From the NCBI RefSeq assembly GCF_014297275.1, contig NZ_JACOQK010000001.1, positions 124,001 to 188,000 on the forward strand: 64,000 bases of DNA, given 5' to 3'. Source of the stretch: Clostridium facile. GTDB taxonomy: Bacteria; Bacillota; Clostridia; Oscillospirales; Ruminococcaceae. Within the stretch, counting starts at the first letter, position 1. Every line of letters begins with the position of its first letter. The position numbers and the translations under genes were made by a program. Of the stretch, positions 43,837-52,768 are shown piece by piece. Under the pieces are notes generated by a model, which had not been told where the DNA came from, ran no database searches, and saw only the letters and a list, made by a program, of their open reading frames with translations.

Positions 43837-44544
43837 ATGGATAAAACAAAAAAATTGCTGGTTTCTATCATAGCAGTTGTGCTTGTCGTCATTTTGGCGA
43901 TAGGCTTTTGTTTTCTATGGTCAAAACAGAATATGGAAACAGATCTTCTTTGTTTAAACCAGGCAATTACAGCATTTTCTGGGTTGGAAAATGGGGAATT
44001 GCAATCGGTATCCAGCCGTTCTTCGGCTAATCAGGATGCTGAGATGGAGTATATAGATCAAATACATCTGTTGTTTTCTCAGCAGGAAAATCAGTTGGAT
44101 TATTTGTTAGAACAGGAATCCACACAACAGCAGGAAACGACTTCATTTTGCTATAAATCTGTTTCCGGAAAAATGTTTTATCAAAACGATCAAGGTATTT
44201 GGGAAGAAGAGGACTTTTCTAATCAGGTTCCATCTGTGTTGGCTGAAATGTTATCCACATTGGAACAACAAAATGTTAACAAACTTTCTGTTGTGAAAAA
44301 GGATGGAAATACAGTATATCAAGTTAAAATACAGCCATCCTCCTTATCAGATACCATAGGTGGATATCAAGATATCAGCTATATAAAAACCTATACTGTG
44401 GATTCTGAAGGGATGCTAATCCAAATAAAAACGGAAAACCAGTATGTCGTGAATCAAAATGGGAAAGAAGATACCTTAACGGTAACAACAGAAACAAAAT
44501 TAATTAATAAAAATCAATCTTCTATCCCTGATGCGATTCAATAA
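43837..44544 (+). CDS. Membrane-anchored extracellular protein of unknown function
   Basis: 235 residues. A single N-terminal helix (about 6-28) with a cytoplasmic KTKK start anchors an extracytoplasmic domain of about 205 residues, rich in Gln, Ser and Glu. Beta-strand-like stretches (VYQVKIQPSSL, YIKTYTVDSEGMLIQIKTEN) resemble LppX/LolA-like lipid-binding or DUF6612-type folds, but I do not recognise the family. It begins 11 bases after eutP and ends at a terminator, so it belongs to the eutS-eutP transcript. Confidence 0.75.
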   Translation: MDKTKKLLVSIIAVVLVVILAIGFCFLWSKQNMETDLLCLNQAITAFSGLENGELQSVSSRSSANQDAEMEYIDQIHLLFSQQENQLDYLLEQESTQQQETTSFCYKSVSGKMFYQNDQGIWEEEDFSNQVPSVLAEMLSTLEQQNVNKLSVVKKDGNTVYQVKIQPSSLSDTIGGYQDISYIKTYTVDSEGMLIQIKTENQYVVNQNGKEDTLTVTTETKLINKNQSSIPDAIQ

Positions 44545-44548
44545 TCCT

Positions 44549-44571
44549 AACACCGCTATGCGGTGTTTTTT
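44549..44571 (+). terminator. Terminator of the eutS-eutP operon
   Basis: AACACCGC / GCGGTGTT stem, loop TAT, T6. It sits only 18 bases before the sfsA start. Confidence 0.9.
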
Positions 44572-44588
44572 GCTATAAGGAGAAATTT

Positions 44589-45269
44589 ATGTATTACCCA
44601 AATATTCAACAGGCTGTTTTTTTGGAACGTCCCAACCGGTTTATTGCCCATATTTTAGTGGAAGGAAAAGAACAGCTCTGCCATGTGAAAAATACAGGAC
44701 GATGTAAAGAACTACTAATACCAAATACTACAATTTATGTGCAGCATCATGATAATCCCAACCGGAAAACAAAATATTCTTTAATTGCCGTACAAAAAGG
44801 GGAACTGTTGATTAACATGGACTCCCAAGTTCCCAATCAGATTGTTGCAGAATGGTTAAAAACAGGAAAATTATTCCCCGATTTAAAACTGGTCAAACCA
44901 GAAACAGTATTTGGATCATCCCGTTTTGATTTTTATCTGGAAACTTCCCAAAAAAAGATTTTTATGGAAGTAAAGGGTTGTACGTTAGAACAGAATGGAG
45001 TTATGATGTTTCCAGATGCTCCAACCCAGAGGGGAGTAAAACATATTCAGGAATTGATTTTAGCGAAACAGCAGGGATACGACGCATATCTGATTTTTGT
45101 CATCCAGATGAAAGGTGCTCGATATTTCACCCCAAACCGTTTGACCCATCCTGAATTTGCGGATGTGTTGCTCCAAGCCGAGAAAGCAGGGGTAAATATT
45201 TTAGCGGTGGATTGTATGGTAATGCCGGATAGTATCGAAATTGACCAGCAGGTTCTAATTCAATTGTAG
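44589..45269 (+). CDS. sfsA: SfsA-family DNA/RNA nuclease
   Basis: 226 residues. N-terminal OB-like part (RPNRFIAHI, HVKNTGRCKELL) and the nuclease core SRFDFYL, MEVKGCTL and FPDAPTQRGVKHI, which hold the PD-(D/E)xK catalytic residues (D in RFDF, E-x-K in MEVKG). The old name sugar-fermentation stimulation protein is not informative. Start ATG with AAGGAG 5 bases upstream, just after the eutSP terminator. Confidence 0.93.
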   Translation: MYYPNIQQAVFLERPNRFIAHILVEGKEQLCHVKNTGRCKELLIPNTTIYVQHHDNPNRKTKYSLIAVQKGELLINMDSQVPNQIVAEWLKTGKLFPDLKLVKPETVFGSSRFDFYLETSQKKIFMEVKGCTLEQNGVMMFPDAPTQRGVKHIQELILAKQQGYDAYLIFVIQMKGARYFTPNRLTHPEFADVLLQAEKAGVNILAVDCMVMPDSIEIDQQVLIQL

Positions 45270-45299
45270 CATTGAGGAAGGAAACAATAGGAGGATGGG

Positions 45300-46013
45300 A
45301 TGCAAAAAGAATTTTTTTCAATCAATCAAATTCCTGCGGTATTGTGGGGAAAGCGAACTGAAAAACTAATCATTGCGGTTCATGGAAACCACTCGAATAA
45401 AACCGATTTACCGATTGAGTATCTGGCACAAGCCGTTACTACAAAAGGATATCAAATTTTAAGCTTTGATTTACCCCAACATGGAGAGAGAAAAAATAAA
45501 ACACCACCTTGTAAAGTACCATTTTGTGTTGAGGACCTTACAACAGTAATGCAGTACGCCAAGAAAAACTGGAATGAAATCAGTTTGTTTGCGAATAGCA
45601 TCGGGGCTTATTTTAGCCTTTTGGCTTATCAGCATGAAAACCTAAAACAGGCATGGTTCCTCTCTCCACTGGTAGATATGCAGCGTATGATTGAGAATAT
45701 GATGCTGTGGTTTCACATTACGCCAGAACAGTTAAAACAAAAGCAGGAGATTTCTACTCCTATTGGAGAAACATTGGATTGGACATATTATTGTTTTGTA
45801 AAAGAGCATCCAATTTGTTATTGGAAAACTCCTACTTATATTTTATGTGGGGGACAGGATACCGTTTGTGAACCAGATACAGTATCTACGTTCGCGAAAC
45901 GATTTTCCTGTCAATTGAAACTAGTACCAGAAGCAGAACATTATTTTCATACTCCAGAACAACTGGACATTTTTTCTTCTTGGCTAGAAGATACCTTATC
46001 GGTAGATTTTTAA
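45300..46013 (+). CDS. Alpha/beta hydrolase
   Basis: 237-residue cytoplasmic alpha/beta-hydrolase. Oxyanion strand IIAVHGNHSNKTD (about 24-36), nucleophile elbow A-N-S-I-G (S100), acid in GGQDTVCEP (about 183-191), His in EAEHYFH (about 215-221). Close to small carboxylesterase-like lipases; the substrate is unknown. AGGAGG lies 4-10 bases before the ATG. Confidence 0.88.
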   Translation: MQKEFFSINQIPAVLWGKRTEKLIIAVHGNHSNKTDLPIEYLAQAVTTKGYQILSFDLPQHGERKNKTPPCKVPFCVEDLTTVMQYAKKNWNEISLFANSIGAYFSLLAYQHENLKQAWFLSPLVDMQRMIENMMLWFHITPEQLKQKQEISTPIGETLDWTYYCFVKEHPICYWKTPTYILCGGQDTVCEPDTVSTFAKRFSCQLKLVPEAEHYFHTPEQLDIFSSWLEDTLSVDF

Positions 46014-46319
46014 AATTAGGATAAATTAAAGGAATTTGTGATAAGGTTTCTCCATAAATTATATAACAGTTTACAAAGACATGGTTTTTGATGAACAATG
46101 ATGATACAATCAAAGATATGGGATTCATTATAAAGAAAAATGACTATTTGTAAAAGCAACGGTTGATTTTTTATAATAAAAGTGTAAGGGGAACCATTAA
46201 AAAAATGGTTCCCTTGTATTTTTTATTTTATTTTTTTAATGAAATTATGCTATTATACATAGAGGATAAACTGATAGCCTACAAAACGACGTTTTTTGAT
46301 TGGAATAGAGATGATGACG
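46014..46319. other. Gap between convergent hydrolase and MerR genes
   Basis: Contains the hairpin at 46186-46222 and AT-rich sequence. A plus-strand frame from 46163 overlaps the MerR gene antisense and has no supporting features. Confidence 0.5.
46186..46222. terminator. Terminator between convergent genes
   Basis: AAGGGGAACCATT / AATGGTTCCCTT stem with a 6-base A loop, then GTATTTTTT on the plus strand. Confidence 0.7.
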
Positions 46320-47084
46320 TTAACATTGGTCTGCCCAGTGTAAAATTGCTTGATGCAAAAATTCCGCACATCCTGGTTGGCGTTCATCATAATAGGTTCG
46401 GAAACGTTCATCAGAAACATACATTGCAGACAAGCCTTTGTGCGCTTGTGGAGTATACTGTTTCCACACCATGCAAAGCCATTTTTTATGGAGCACCACA
46501 ATCTGTTTGGCTTGTTCACTATTGGGTTTGTTACCGGAGACAACGGCATTTTCTAGCAACTGTTTTATGTCGGATTCTAAGGAATGGAATTGTTCATATT
46601 TTTGTTGGGACATCTGCATTATTTTTTGATTTGTCGTATCCACTTCATGGTTCCCATATTGTTTCCGCGCTTCTTCACCATATAAGGTTTCATTTTGTTG
46701 TACTGCTCTTTGTTTAAATGCTTTAAATTTTTCGGTATCGTTCATTTGGTATTCTCCTTTCATGGATAAAATAGTCTGTTCCACTGTCTGTATCAGGGAA
46801 GCAATGTGTGCTTGCTGTTTTTTTAATTCCAGAAGATGTTCTTCCAATGCGTCCATTAGATGGAATTGCTCTTGGTATAGTATTTTTTGAATCCGTTTTA
46901 GATCAAATCCACGTTCTTTATAAAAAAGAATTTGCTGTAACAAATCCAGTTCCTGTTCACCGTAATAGCGGTATCCTGAATCTGTAGTGTATAACGGTTT
47001 TAATAATCCAATCTCATCATAATAGCGTAGGGTGCGTGCACTCACCCCAGCGATATTGGATAATTCTTTAATACTATAATTCAT
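46320..47084 (-). CDS. MerR-family regulator with TipAS-type drug-binding domain
   Basis: 254 residues. Winged HTH with TLRYYDEIGLLKP (about 18-30), a coiled coil (75-110) and a TipAS-like helical domain (about 130-254; KAFKQRAVQQNETLYGEEAR is its typical opening). TipA-type regulators bind thiopeptides or other drugs and activate efflux or sequestration genes. The TipAS domain itself can also act alone as a drug sink. ATG at 47084 with GAGGAGG; the frame extends 21 codons earlier, upstream of its promoter -10. The promoter is of MerR type. Confidence 0.9.
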   Translation of the reverse strand: MNYSIKELSNIAGVSARTLRYYDEIGLLKPLYTTDSGYRYYGEQELDLLQQILFYKERGFDLKRIQKILYQEQFHLMDALEEHLLELKKQQAHIASLIQTVEQTILSMKGEYQMNDTEKFKAFKQRAVQQNETLYGEEARKQYGNHEVDTTNQKIMQMSQQKYEQFHSLESDIKQLLENAVVSGNKPNSEQAKQIVVLHKKWLCMVWKQYTPQAHKGLSAMYVSDERFRTYYDERQPGCAEFLHQAILHWADQC

Positions 47085-47110
47085 TTTGATTCCTCCTCTG
47101 GATGAATACA

Positions 47111-47141
47111 AGCATACCACTTTCCGTAACGTCAAAGTCAA
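47111..47141 (-). promoter_or_regulatory. MerR-type promoter of the TipA-like gene
   Basis: Minus strand TTGACT (47141-47136), 19-bp spacer, TATGCT (47116-47111); the spacer holds the imperfect palindrome CTTTGACGTTACGGAAAG. Expected for autoregulation by the encoded MerR protein. Confidence 0.75.
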
Positions 47142-47312
47142 TAGCAAATTAAAAATTTTTATTGTAAAAAGAATATCAACTATACTGAAATAGTTCTATT
47201 AATGATACAATGTCAGCATCATCAGATATTTTAGTTACTAGAAATGGTAAATCGCTGCTACACAATATTTTTAATTATTCTACCACATAAAAAAGTTTTT
47301 TTCATTTTACTA

Positions 47313-47343
47313 TTGACTCTCCCCTTAGAGGATAGGCTATACT
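47313..47343 (+). promoter_or_regulatory. MerR-type promoter of the GyrI-like MerR gene
   Basis: TTGACT (47313-47318), 19-bp spacer, TATACT (47338-47343); the spacer holds the palindromic CTCCCCTTAGAGGAT, as in Bmr/Blt/Mta-type operators. Confidence 0.85.
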
Positions 47344-47382
47344 AGAAACAGATCCGGATCGGAACAACCAAAGGAGGACATT

Positions 47383-48186
47383 ATGATTAGTATAGGGCAA
47401 TTTTCAAAAACATGTTTGGTGACCATAAAGACACTCCATTATTATGATAAAATTGGATTGCTACATCCTGCTAAAATTGACCCTGATACCGGCTACCGTT
47501 ATTATGAGGAATCTCAGCTTTCCACCATGTTGCTGATTGCTAAGTTAAAACGGTACGGGTTTTCCTTACAGGAAATCCAGCAAATACTTTGTGAATCGAA
47601 CCAAAAAGCGCTTTATTCAAAACTCTACCAACAAAAACAAATCCTGGAACAACAGATGGTTCATACAAAAACCGTTATTCAGGAGTTGGAACAACATTTA
47701 TCTGATTTTGAAAGGACAGGCGAAATTATGAATTATCAAGGAAACTATGATGTTCAATTGGAACAAACCAATGACCGTATGATTTTAAGCAGCAGACAAA
47801 ATATGAGTGTAGACGAATTTGGAATTTATTTTGGCAAACTGTATGAAACGATATTCCGCAAACAAATCCCAGCAGATGGAAAAGGTATGGCAATTTATCA
47901 TGATGAGGAGTTTGATCCTACCTGTAATGACATTGAGGTTGCATTAGAAGTATTTGACCCATCCGCAGCTACCCGTGTGTTGAAAGGAGGCTTATGCGCA
48001 ACCACAATCCATTATGGGGCTTATTCCAATTTGCCGGAAGCCTATGGCAAAATGATGCAGTGGATTAAAGAAAATGGATATGAATTAATCAATAGCCCAT
48101 ATGAAATTTATGTAAAGACACAATACGACTGCCATACAGTGGAAGATTGGGAAACTAAAATTTATTTTCCCATCCGCAAAAAATAA
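47383..48186 (+). CDS. MerR-family multidrug-type regulator with GyrI-like effector domain
   Basis: 267 residues. HTH with TIKTLHYYDKIGLLHPAKIDP (one residue over the motif: TLHYYDKIGLL, about 17-27), a coiled-coil linker (76-105) and a C-terminal GyrI-like ligand-binding domain (about 120-265, GGLCATTIHYGAYSNLPEAY). This is the BmrR/BltR architecture for hydrophobic cations and drugs. No efflux pump is adjacent; the gene is single, divergent from the TipA-like MerR gene and ends at a hairpin. AGGAGG precedes the ATG. Confidence 0.9.
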   Translation: MISIGQFSKTCLVTIKTLHYYDKIGLLHPAKIDPDTGYRYYEESQLSTMLLIAKLKRYGFSLQEIQQILCESNQKALYSKLYQQKQILEQQMVHTKTVIQELEQHLSDFERTGEIMNYQGNYDVQLEQTNDRMILSSRQNMSVDEFGIYFGKLYETIFRKQIPADGKGMAIYHDEEFDPTCNDIEVALEVFDPSAATRVLKGGLCATTIHYGAYSNLPEAYGKMMQWIKENGYELINSPYEIYVKTQYDCHTVEDWETKIYFPIRKK

Positions 48187-48212
48187 AGGTTTATTATAGC
48201 TTAACATAACAA

Positions 48213-48251
48213 ACAACCCATACTTTCCAATAAAAAGGAAGGTATGGGTTG
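48213..48251. terminator. Terminator-like hairpin between MerR gene and spoIVA
   Basis: ACAACCCATACTTTCC / GGAAGGTATGGGTTGT stem (one T/G wobble) with a short A-rich loop; convergent genes on both sides. Confidence 0.7.
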
Positions 48252-48295
48252 TATTTCCATGATAACGGGAAAAATAAAAGAAACGTTTCCGATTT

Positions 48296-49774
48296 TTATA
48301 AAATAATACAGATTAATCCGCTGCAGCCTTCGTTGATAATGCGTTCAATGGTTTCCTGCATTTTTAAGCGGGCGTCACTTGGCATATGGTACAGCTTATT
48401 GTGCAGCCCTTCATTTACCAGTTCATGCAGTGATTTGCCAAATATATTGGATTCCCATAGCTTTTCAGGACTTTCCTCAAAATCATTTAATAAGTACATA
48501 ACCAGTTCTTCTGATTGTTTTTCTGTCCCTACGATTGGGCTGACTTCTGTTTTGATATTAGCTTTCATCATATGGATGGAAGGAGCTTCCGCTTTTAGAC
48601 GTACCCCATATTTTCCACCTTGTTTGACAATTTCCGGTTCTTCTAAAGTTAATTCATCCATCGTTGGCATGACAATACCATATCCCGTTGCTTCCACTTC
48701 TTCCAAAGCGCTGGAAACTTTATCATACTTCTTTTTAATCTCTGCCAATTCAATCATACAAGGCATCAAATCCGCTTCTCCTGAAATTTCTAAACCTGTA
48801 GTTTCCCCGAGAATTTGATAGAATAAATCATTTTTCAGGTTGACTTGGATATTTGCTGTACCACTTCCCAAATCAATTTGATCCACCATGCAGCCAGTGA
48901 TATACTCACAATCCTTTAATTGGTCCAATGTTTTGGATACCTGGAAAATATGGGAAAGGTCTTGATAGGTATCCCGTATGGTCTGGAACAAAGAGGACTT
49001 GAGCCAATGGTCCTTTTGTAGCATGGTAATCCATTTTGGCATATCAATATTGACTTCTTTTACTGGGAACTGGAAGAGGATTTGCCTTAGAATTTCCCGA
49101 ATATTTTCTTCTGTCAATTCCAGGCAGTTTACTGGCATAACAGCCACCTGATATTTTTCCTGCATCTCTTGGGCAAGTTCTTGAGAAGATGGGGAATAGG
49201 GATTTTCACAGTTTAATAATATGACAAACGGCTTATTGATTTCCTGCAATTCCTGGATAACCCGTTCTTCTGCTTCCTCATATTCTTCCCTTGGAATATC
49301 ACTGATACTTCCATCTGTGGTAATTACCAGCCCAATGGTGGAATGTTCCGTAATTACTTTTTGGGTTCCCACCTCAGCCGCCATATTAAAAGGTACTTCA
49401 CTGTCAAACCAAGGAGTCATTACCATACGAGGCATTTCGTTTTCAATGTACCCCAAGGAGCTGGGAACAATATAGCCAACACAATCAATTAGACGGACAT
49501 TCATGACAGCGTTGTCTTCCAATACAATTTTTACCGCTTCTTCTGGAATAAACTTTGGCTCGGTGGTCATAATTGTTTTTCCGGCAGCTGACTGAGGAAG
49601 CTCATCCACTGCCCGTTCCTTTTGGAATTTACTATTGATGTTGGGGATAACCAGCGTTTCCATAAACTTTTTAATAAATGTGGATTTCCCTGTACGCACT
49701 GGACCTACAACCCCAACATAAATATCACCGTTAGTCCGCTTGGCAATATCTTGATAAATGCTGTTTTTCTCCAT
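48296..49774 (-). CDS. spoIVA: Stage IV sporulation protein A (spore coat basement ATPase)
   Basis: 492 residues, the family length. N-terminal P-loop GPVRTGKST (about 24-32) of the TRAFAC class, threonine-rich switch TTEPKFIPEEAV, central middle domain and a C-terminal part needed for polymer formation. SpoIVA hydrolyses ATP to polymerise round the forespore and form the base of the coat; sigma-E controls it in known species. AAGGAGG is 7-13 bases before the ATG. It starts 13 bases after a SPOCS/LysM gene, most likely in one operon. Confidence 0.97.
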   Translation of the reverse strand: MEKNSIYQDIAKRTNGDIYVGVVGPVRTGKSTFIKKFMETLVIPNINSKFQKERAVDELPQSAAGKTIMTTEPKFIPEEAVKIVLEDNAVMNVRLIDCVGYIVPSSLGYIENEMPRMVMTPWFDSEVPFNMAAEVGTQKVITEHSTIGLVITTDGSISDIPREEYEEAEERVIQELQEINKPFVILLNCENPYSPSSQELAQEMQEKYQVAVMPVNCLELTEENIREILRQILFQFPVKEVNIDMPKWITMLQKDHWLKSSLFQTIRDTYQDLSHIFQVSKTLDQLKDCEYITGCMVDQIDLGSGTANIQVNLKNDLFYQILGETTGLEISGEADLMPCMIELAEIKKKYDKVSSALEEVEATGYGIVMPTMDELTLEEPEIVKQGGKYGVRLKAEAPSIHMMKANIKTEVSPIVGTEKQSEELVMYLLNDFEESPEKLWESNIFGKSLHELVNEGLHNKLYHMPSDARLKMQETIERIINEGCSGLICIIL

Positions 49775-49787
49775 CTTTACAGCCTCC

Positions 49788-51302
49788 TTATTCTACAATT
49801 GGAATGAGCATCATACGGCGTTCCTCAATGATGGGGCGTTCCATCGCGTTTTCTTCCATAATAGCGTCCATTGAGGTGTTATAATGCCGGGCAATGTCCC
49901 ATAAACTTTCGCCGCCATCCGCATAATAAATCGTCAAGGCAGGGCGGTTTTTTGTTTCTTTTGGCGCGGTTTCATCAATTGAAAAATCAGTTACAATCCG
50001 AATCCAGTCTCGGCAGGAAACAGTGCCGCATAGTTTGATTTCTGCTTCTAAATCCAATATGGTTCCATTAAAAGAGTACTCCATATTTACAATATCGCCT
50101 TTTGTTTGTACAATTGGGTTTTCACAGAGCTGGTCGCTGGATAATTGAAATTCAATTGGAATCTCTTTTGTTAGAAAGACAGGGTTGTTTTCCGAATCAA
50201 CTGCCAAAATATCTGCTTCCAATTCCCCTGTAAAATCCAGGTGATCTTCCATTGACTTTGCGGATAGATTACGTACTTTTCCCCAGACATCAATTACTTG
50301 TTGAATATTTTGTAGTTCTACCTGCTGTTTGGACACCATGCTGTCATCTAGTATCCTTATCAGGCGGTCTGTTGCAATTTCTTTGGTGTCTGTCTGTGAT
50401 TCATATAAAGTAGAAAAAGCGTCAGTGACACAGGCAATATCTTTTTGGATATAAGCATCCCCACAAAGGGTCAGATCGAACTGGGCGTTAATCATATTGG
50501 AGTCTTCTTCTTTGTGAAGGTCAACCCCCGTAACAAAGTAACAAACATTGCAGCTATAGTCTTCATCTACGCCGGGAAGATCCAAAATTTGGCTGATCGG
50601 AATGGTTTTGGTTGCGGTTTGCAGTTGTTGGTTTTCATCTGAGATACGGTAAATCACATGTAAGATGATATCTCCTTTGGTAACCATTTTATTCGCGATT
50701 AATTTACATTCCCCTGCAACAGCGGAGGCATAGTAAGAGATAATTTCTTCTGCAGGAGGTTCCAGTGTGAATTGTTCTTCTGCGCTAAATTGTTTTGTCC
50801 CCCATAGGTGACTGCTTCCGGTATGGATGCTTCCCCGGTTTAATTGGATACCGTTCCCTTCGGCATCGGATAGTACCATCTCTTCTTTTGGGCAATATAC
50901 CTTGATTTGGATGGTAATTGCTCCTCTCAGGTCAACCCTTCTGGGATTGATTACCCTGCAATTGATGTAATCCCCACTGGTAGAATAGCAGATAATAGGG
51001 GTATTACATTCCCCTTTGATATCCGCTGTTTTGGAAAATGGGTATTTTTGTTGGATGGAATGTAGTTGATTGTTTTCTTCCCCTAAATAGAGGATATCCA
51101 CAAAAATAACCCCATCTACCACTAATTTGTCTCCGGAGGTCCGGCAATTGTATACGCATGGTGTAATTGTAGTTTTTAGTACCTTAAAAATACCAGGATA
51201 ATAGTCTGGTAAACTGTAATCCTGTTCGATTGATTGTTCTAAAGTACCATCGTATACTGATTCGTTGATACGAATGTTTTCATGAGAAAGATTCAGTTCC
51301 AT
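49788..51302 (-). CDS. SPOCS/LysM spore coat-morphogenesis protein, SipL-like
   Basis: 504 residues. It has DUF3794/SPOCS repeats: near 20-130 (SLPDYYPGIFKVLKTTI, VVDGVIFVDILYL), 170-290, and 320-420. A C-terminal LysM domain is at about 452-502 (YYADGGESLWDIARHYNT, ENAMERPIIEERRMMLIPIV in part). The same SPOCS plus LysM layout is found in SipL of Clostridioides difficile, which binds SpoIVA through its LysM domain. Here it lies directly upstream of spoIVA. Best call is SipL-like; sequence-level orthology needs alignment. Ribosome-binding site AAGGGGAG. Confidence 0.85.
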   Translation of the reverse strand: MELNLSHENIRINESVYDGTLEQSIEQDYSLPDYYPGIFKVLKTTITPCVYNCRTSGDKLVVDGVIFVDILYLGEENNQLHSIQQKYPFSKTADIKGECNTPIICYSTSGDYINCRVINPRRVDLRGAITIQIKVYCPKEEMVLSDAEGNGIQLNRGSIHTGSSHLWGTKQFSAEEQFTLEPPAEEIISYYASAVAGECKLIANKMVTKGDIILHVIYRISDENQQLQTATKTIPISQILDLPGVDEDYSCNVCYFVTGVDLHKEEDSNMINAQFDLTLCGDAYIQKDIACVTDAFSTLYESQTDTKEIATDRLIRILDDSMVSKQQVELQNIQQVIDVWGKVRNLSAKSMEDHLDFTGELEADILAVDSENNPVFLTKEIPIEFQLSSDQLCENPIVQTKGDIVNMEYSFNGTILDLEAEIKLCGTVSCRDWIRIVTDFSIDETAPKETKNRPALTIYYADGGESLWDIARHYNTSMDAIMEENAMERPIIEERRMMLIPIVE

Positions 51303-51391
51303 TGATTTCTCCCCTTATCTGATACGGTATTATTATTTTCTATGGCATATATATGAACAAGTTGTACAGCTTATTCCAAAAAACAAAGGTT

Positions 51392-51420
51392 TTGCGTATT
51401 GTAGTAAAATGTTGTATAAT
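51392..51420 (+). promoter_or_regulatory. Sigma-A promoter of the ClC gene
   Basis: TTGCGT (51392-51397), 17-bp spacer, TATAAT (51415-51420), 56 bases before the ATG. No fluoride (crcB) riboswitch fits in the leader. Confidence 0.75.
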
Positions 51421-51476
51421 AAGGGTAATTTGCATTTCCAATCAAAAAGGATATAAAAGAAAAAGGGTTTGAAATT

Positions 51477-52730
51477 ATGAATATGAAACATCGAGTAAAA
51501 TCGTTCTCCATCCATATTTTTGTTTTTTTCAAATGGATGGCGTTGGCGGCTTTAGTTGGAACGTTAATGGGAGGCATTGGTTCTGCATTCCGCTTTTGTA
51601 TTGAAAGGGCTACTGAACTGCGGGAAGAAAATAGCTGGTTACTTTCTTTTTTACCAGTAGCAGGAGTGCTTATTGCAGTAATGTATGTAATGTGTGGCAT
51701 GAAAAACGACCGTGGAACTAACTTAGTAATTACATCGGTAAGAACGACAGAAAACCCTCCTTTGCGACTAGCACCGTTGATTTTTATTGGAACCATTTTT
51801 ACGCATTTGTGTGGGGGTTCCGCAGGCAGGGAAGGAGCAGCAATCCAGTTGGGAGGTAGTGTTGCTTCTAATATTGGGAAATTATTTCACCTTGATCAAA
51901 ATGACCAGCACATGATTACTATGTGTGGAATGAGTGCCGCTTTTGCTGCTTTATTTGGGACGCCATTGACTGCTGCGATTTTTTCGATGGAAGTCGTCAG
52001 TGTTGGAGTCATGTATTATGCCGCAATTGTTCCCTGTGTAATTGCTTCTTTAATTGGCAATCAAATTGCCCTTGCTTTTGGCGCTGCGCCAGTGGGGTTT
52101 GACATTACGGGGATTCCATCGTTAAACTTGATTTCTGCTGGGCAGGTAATTTTACTCGCTGCCCTCTGCGGAGGAGTTAGTATCCTATTTTGTGTTGCCA
52201 TGCACAGTGCGGGGAAATTGTATGATAAAGTATTGCCAAATCGTCTGTTACAAGCAATTGTAGGCGGTGTTTTGGTAGTTGTATTGACTTTGATTTTTCA
52301 AACCTATGATTATAATGGAATTGGAACGGATGTAATTTTGAGAGCGACCCAAGGGGAGGTAAAACCAGAGGCGTTTCTATTAAAAATTTTGTTTACAGCA
52401 GTTACGTTAGGTGCTGGATTTAAGGGGGGCGAGATTGTTCCTGCATTGTTTACCGGCGCTACTTTTGGAGGAACAGTAGGACCTTTGATTGGATTATCTG
52501 CTTCCTTTAGTTCCAGTATTGGCATGATCGGGTTATTCTGTGGTGTTGTCAACTGCCCTTTATCCGCACTATTAATGAGTATTGAATTGTTTGGAATACA
52601 GGGGATTGGATTATATGCTATTACTGCTGCGGTAAGCTATATGCTCTCTGGGTATTATGGGCTGTATTCTTCTCAAAAAATTATGTACTCCAAATTAAAG
52701 ACAAAATACATCAACCAGGATACAAAGTAA
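51477..52730 (+). CDS. ClC-family channel/antiporter, possibly fluoride-type
   Basis: 417 residues and about ten membrane helices; no cytoplasmic CBS domains. The gating glutamate is in GREGA (about residues 118-122), within GGSAGREGAAIQLGGS. The Ser-containing GSGIP selectivity loop of Cl-/H+ exchangers is replaced by sequence (DRGTNLVITS), as in the CLC-F group that exports fluoride against protons. That subtype call is a motif-level inference. ATG 51477 follows a weak AAGGG site. Confidence 0.87.
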   Translation: MNMKHRVKSFSIHIFVFFKWMALAALVGTLMGGIGSAFRFCIERATELREENSWLLSFLPVAGVLIAVMYVMCGMKNDRGTNLVITSVRTTENPPLRLAPLIFIGTIFTHLCGGSAGREGAAIQLGGSVASNIGKLFHLDQNDQHMITMCGMSAAFAALFGTPLTAAIFSMEVVSVGVMYYAAIVPCVIASLIGNQIALAFGAAPVGFDITGIPSLNLISAGQVILLAALCGGVSILFCVAMHSAGKLYDKVLPNRLLQAIVGGVLVVVLTLIFQTYDYNGIGTDVILRATQGEVKPEAFLLKILFTAVTLGAGFKGGEIVPALFTGATFGGTVGPLIGLSASFSSSIGMIGLFCGVVNCPLSALLMSIELFGIQGIGLYAITAAVSYMLSGYYGLYSSQKIMYSKLKTKYINQDTK

Positions 52731-52738
52731 TGGATTCA

Positions 52739-52768
52739 AATGCTGTACCCTATGGTACAGCATTCTTT
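52739..52768 (+). terminator. Terminator of the ClC gene
   Basis: AATGCTGTACC / GGTACAGCATT perfect stem, CTAT loop, weak tail CTTTCG. Confidence 0.7.

Noticed and set aside
46163..46717. 184-residue plus-strand frame
   Set aside because: It lies mostly antisense to the TipA-like MerR gene, which has clear domains, start site and promoter; composition is not protein-like.
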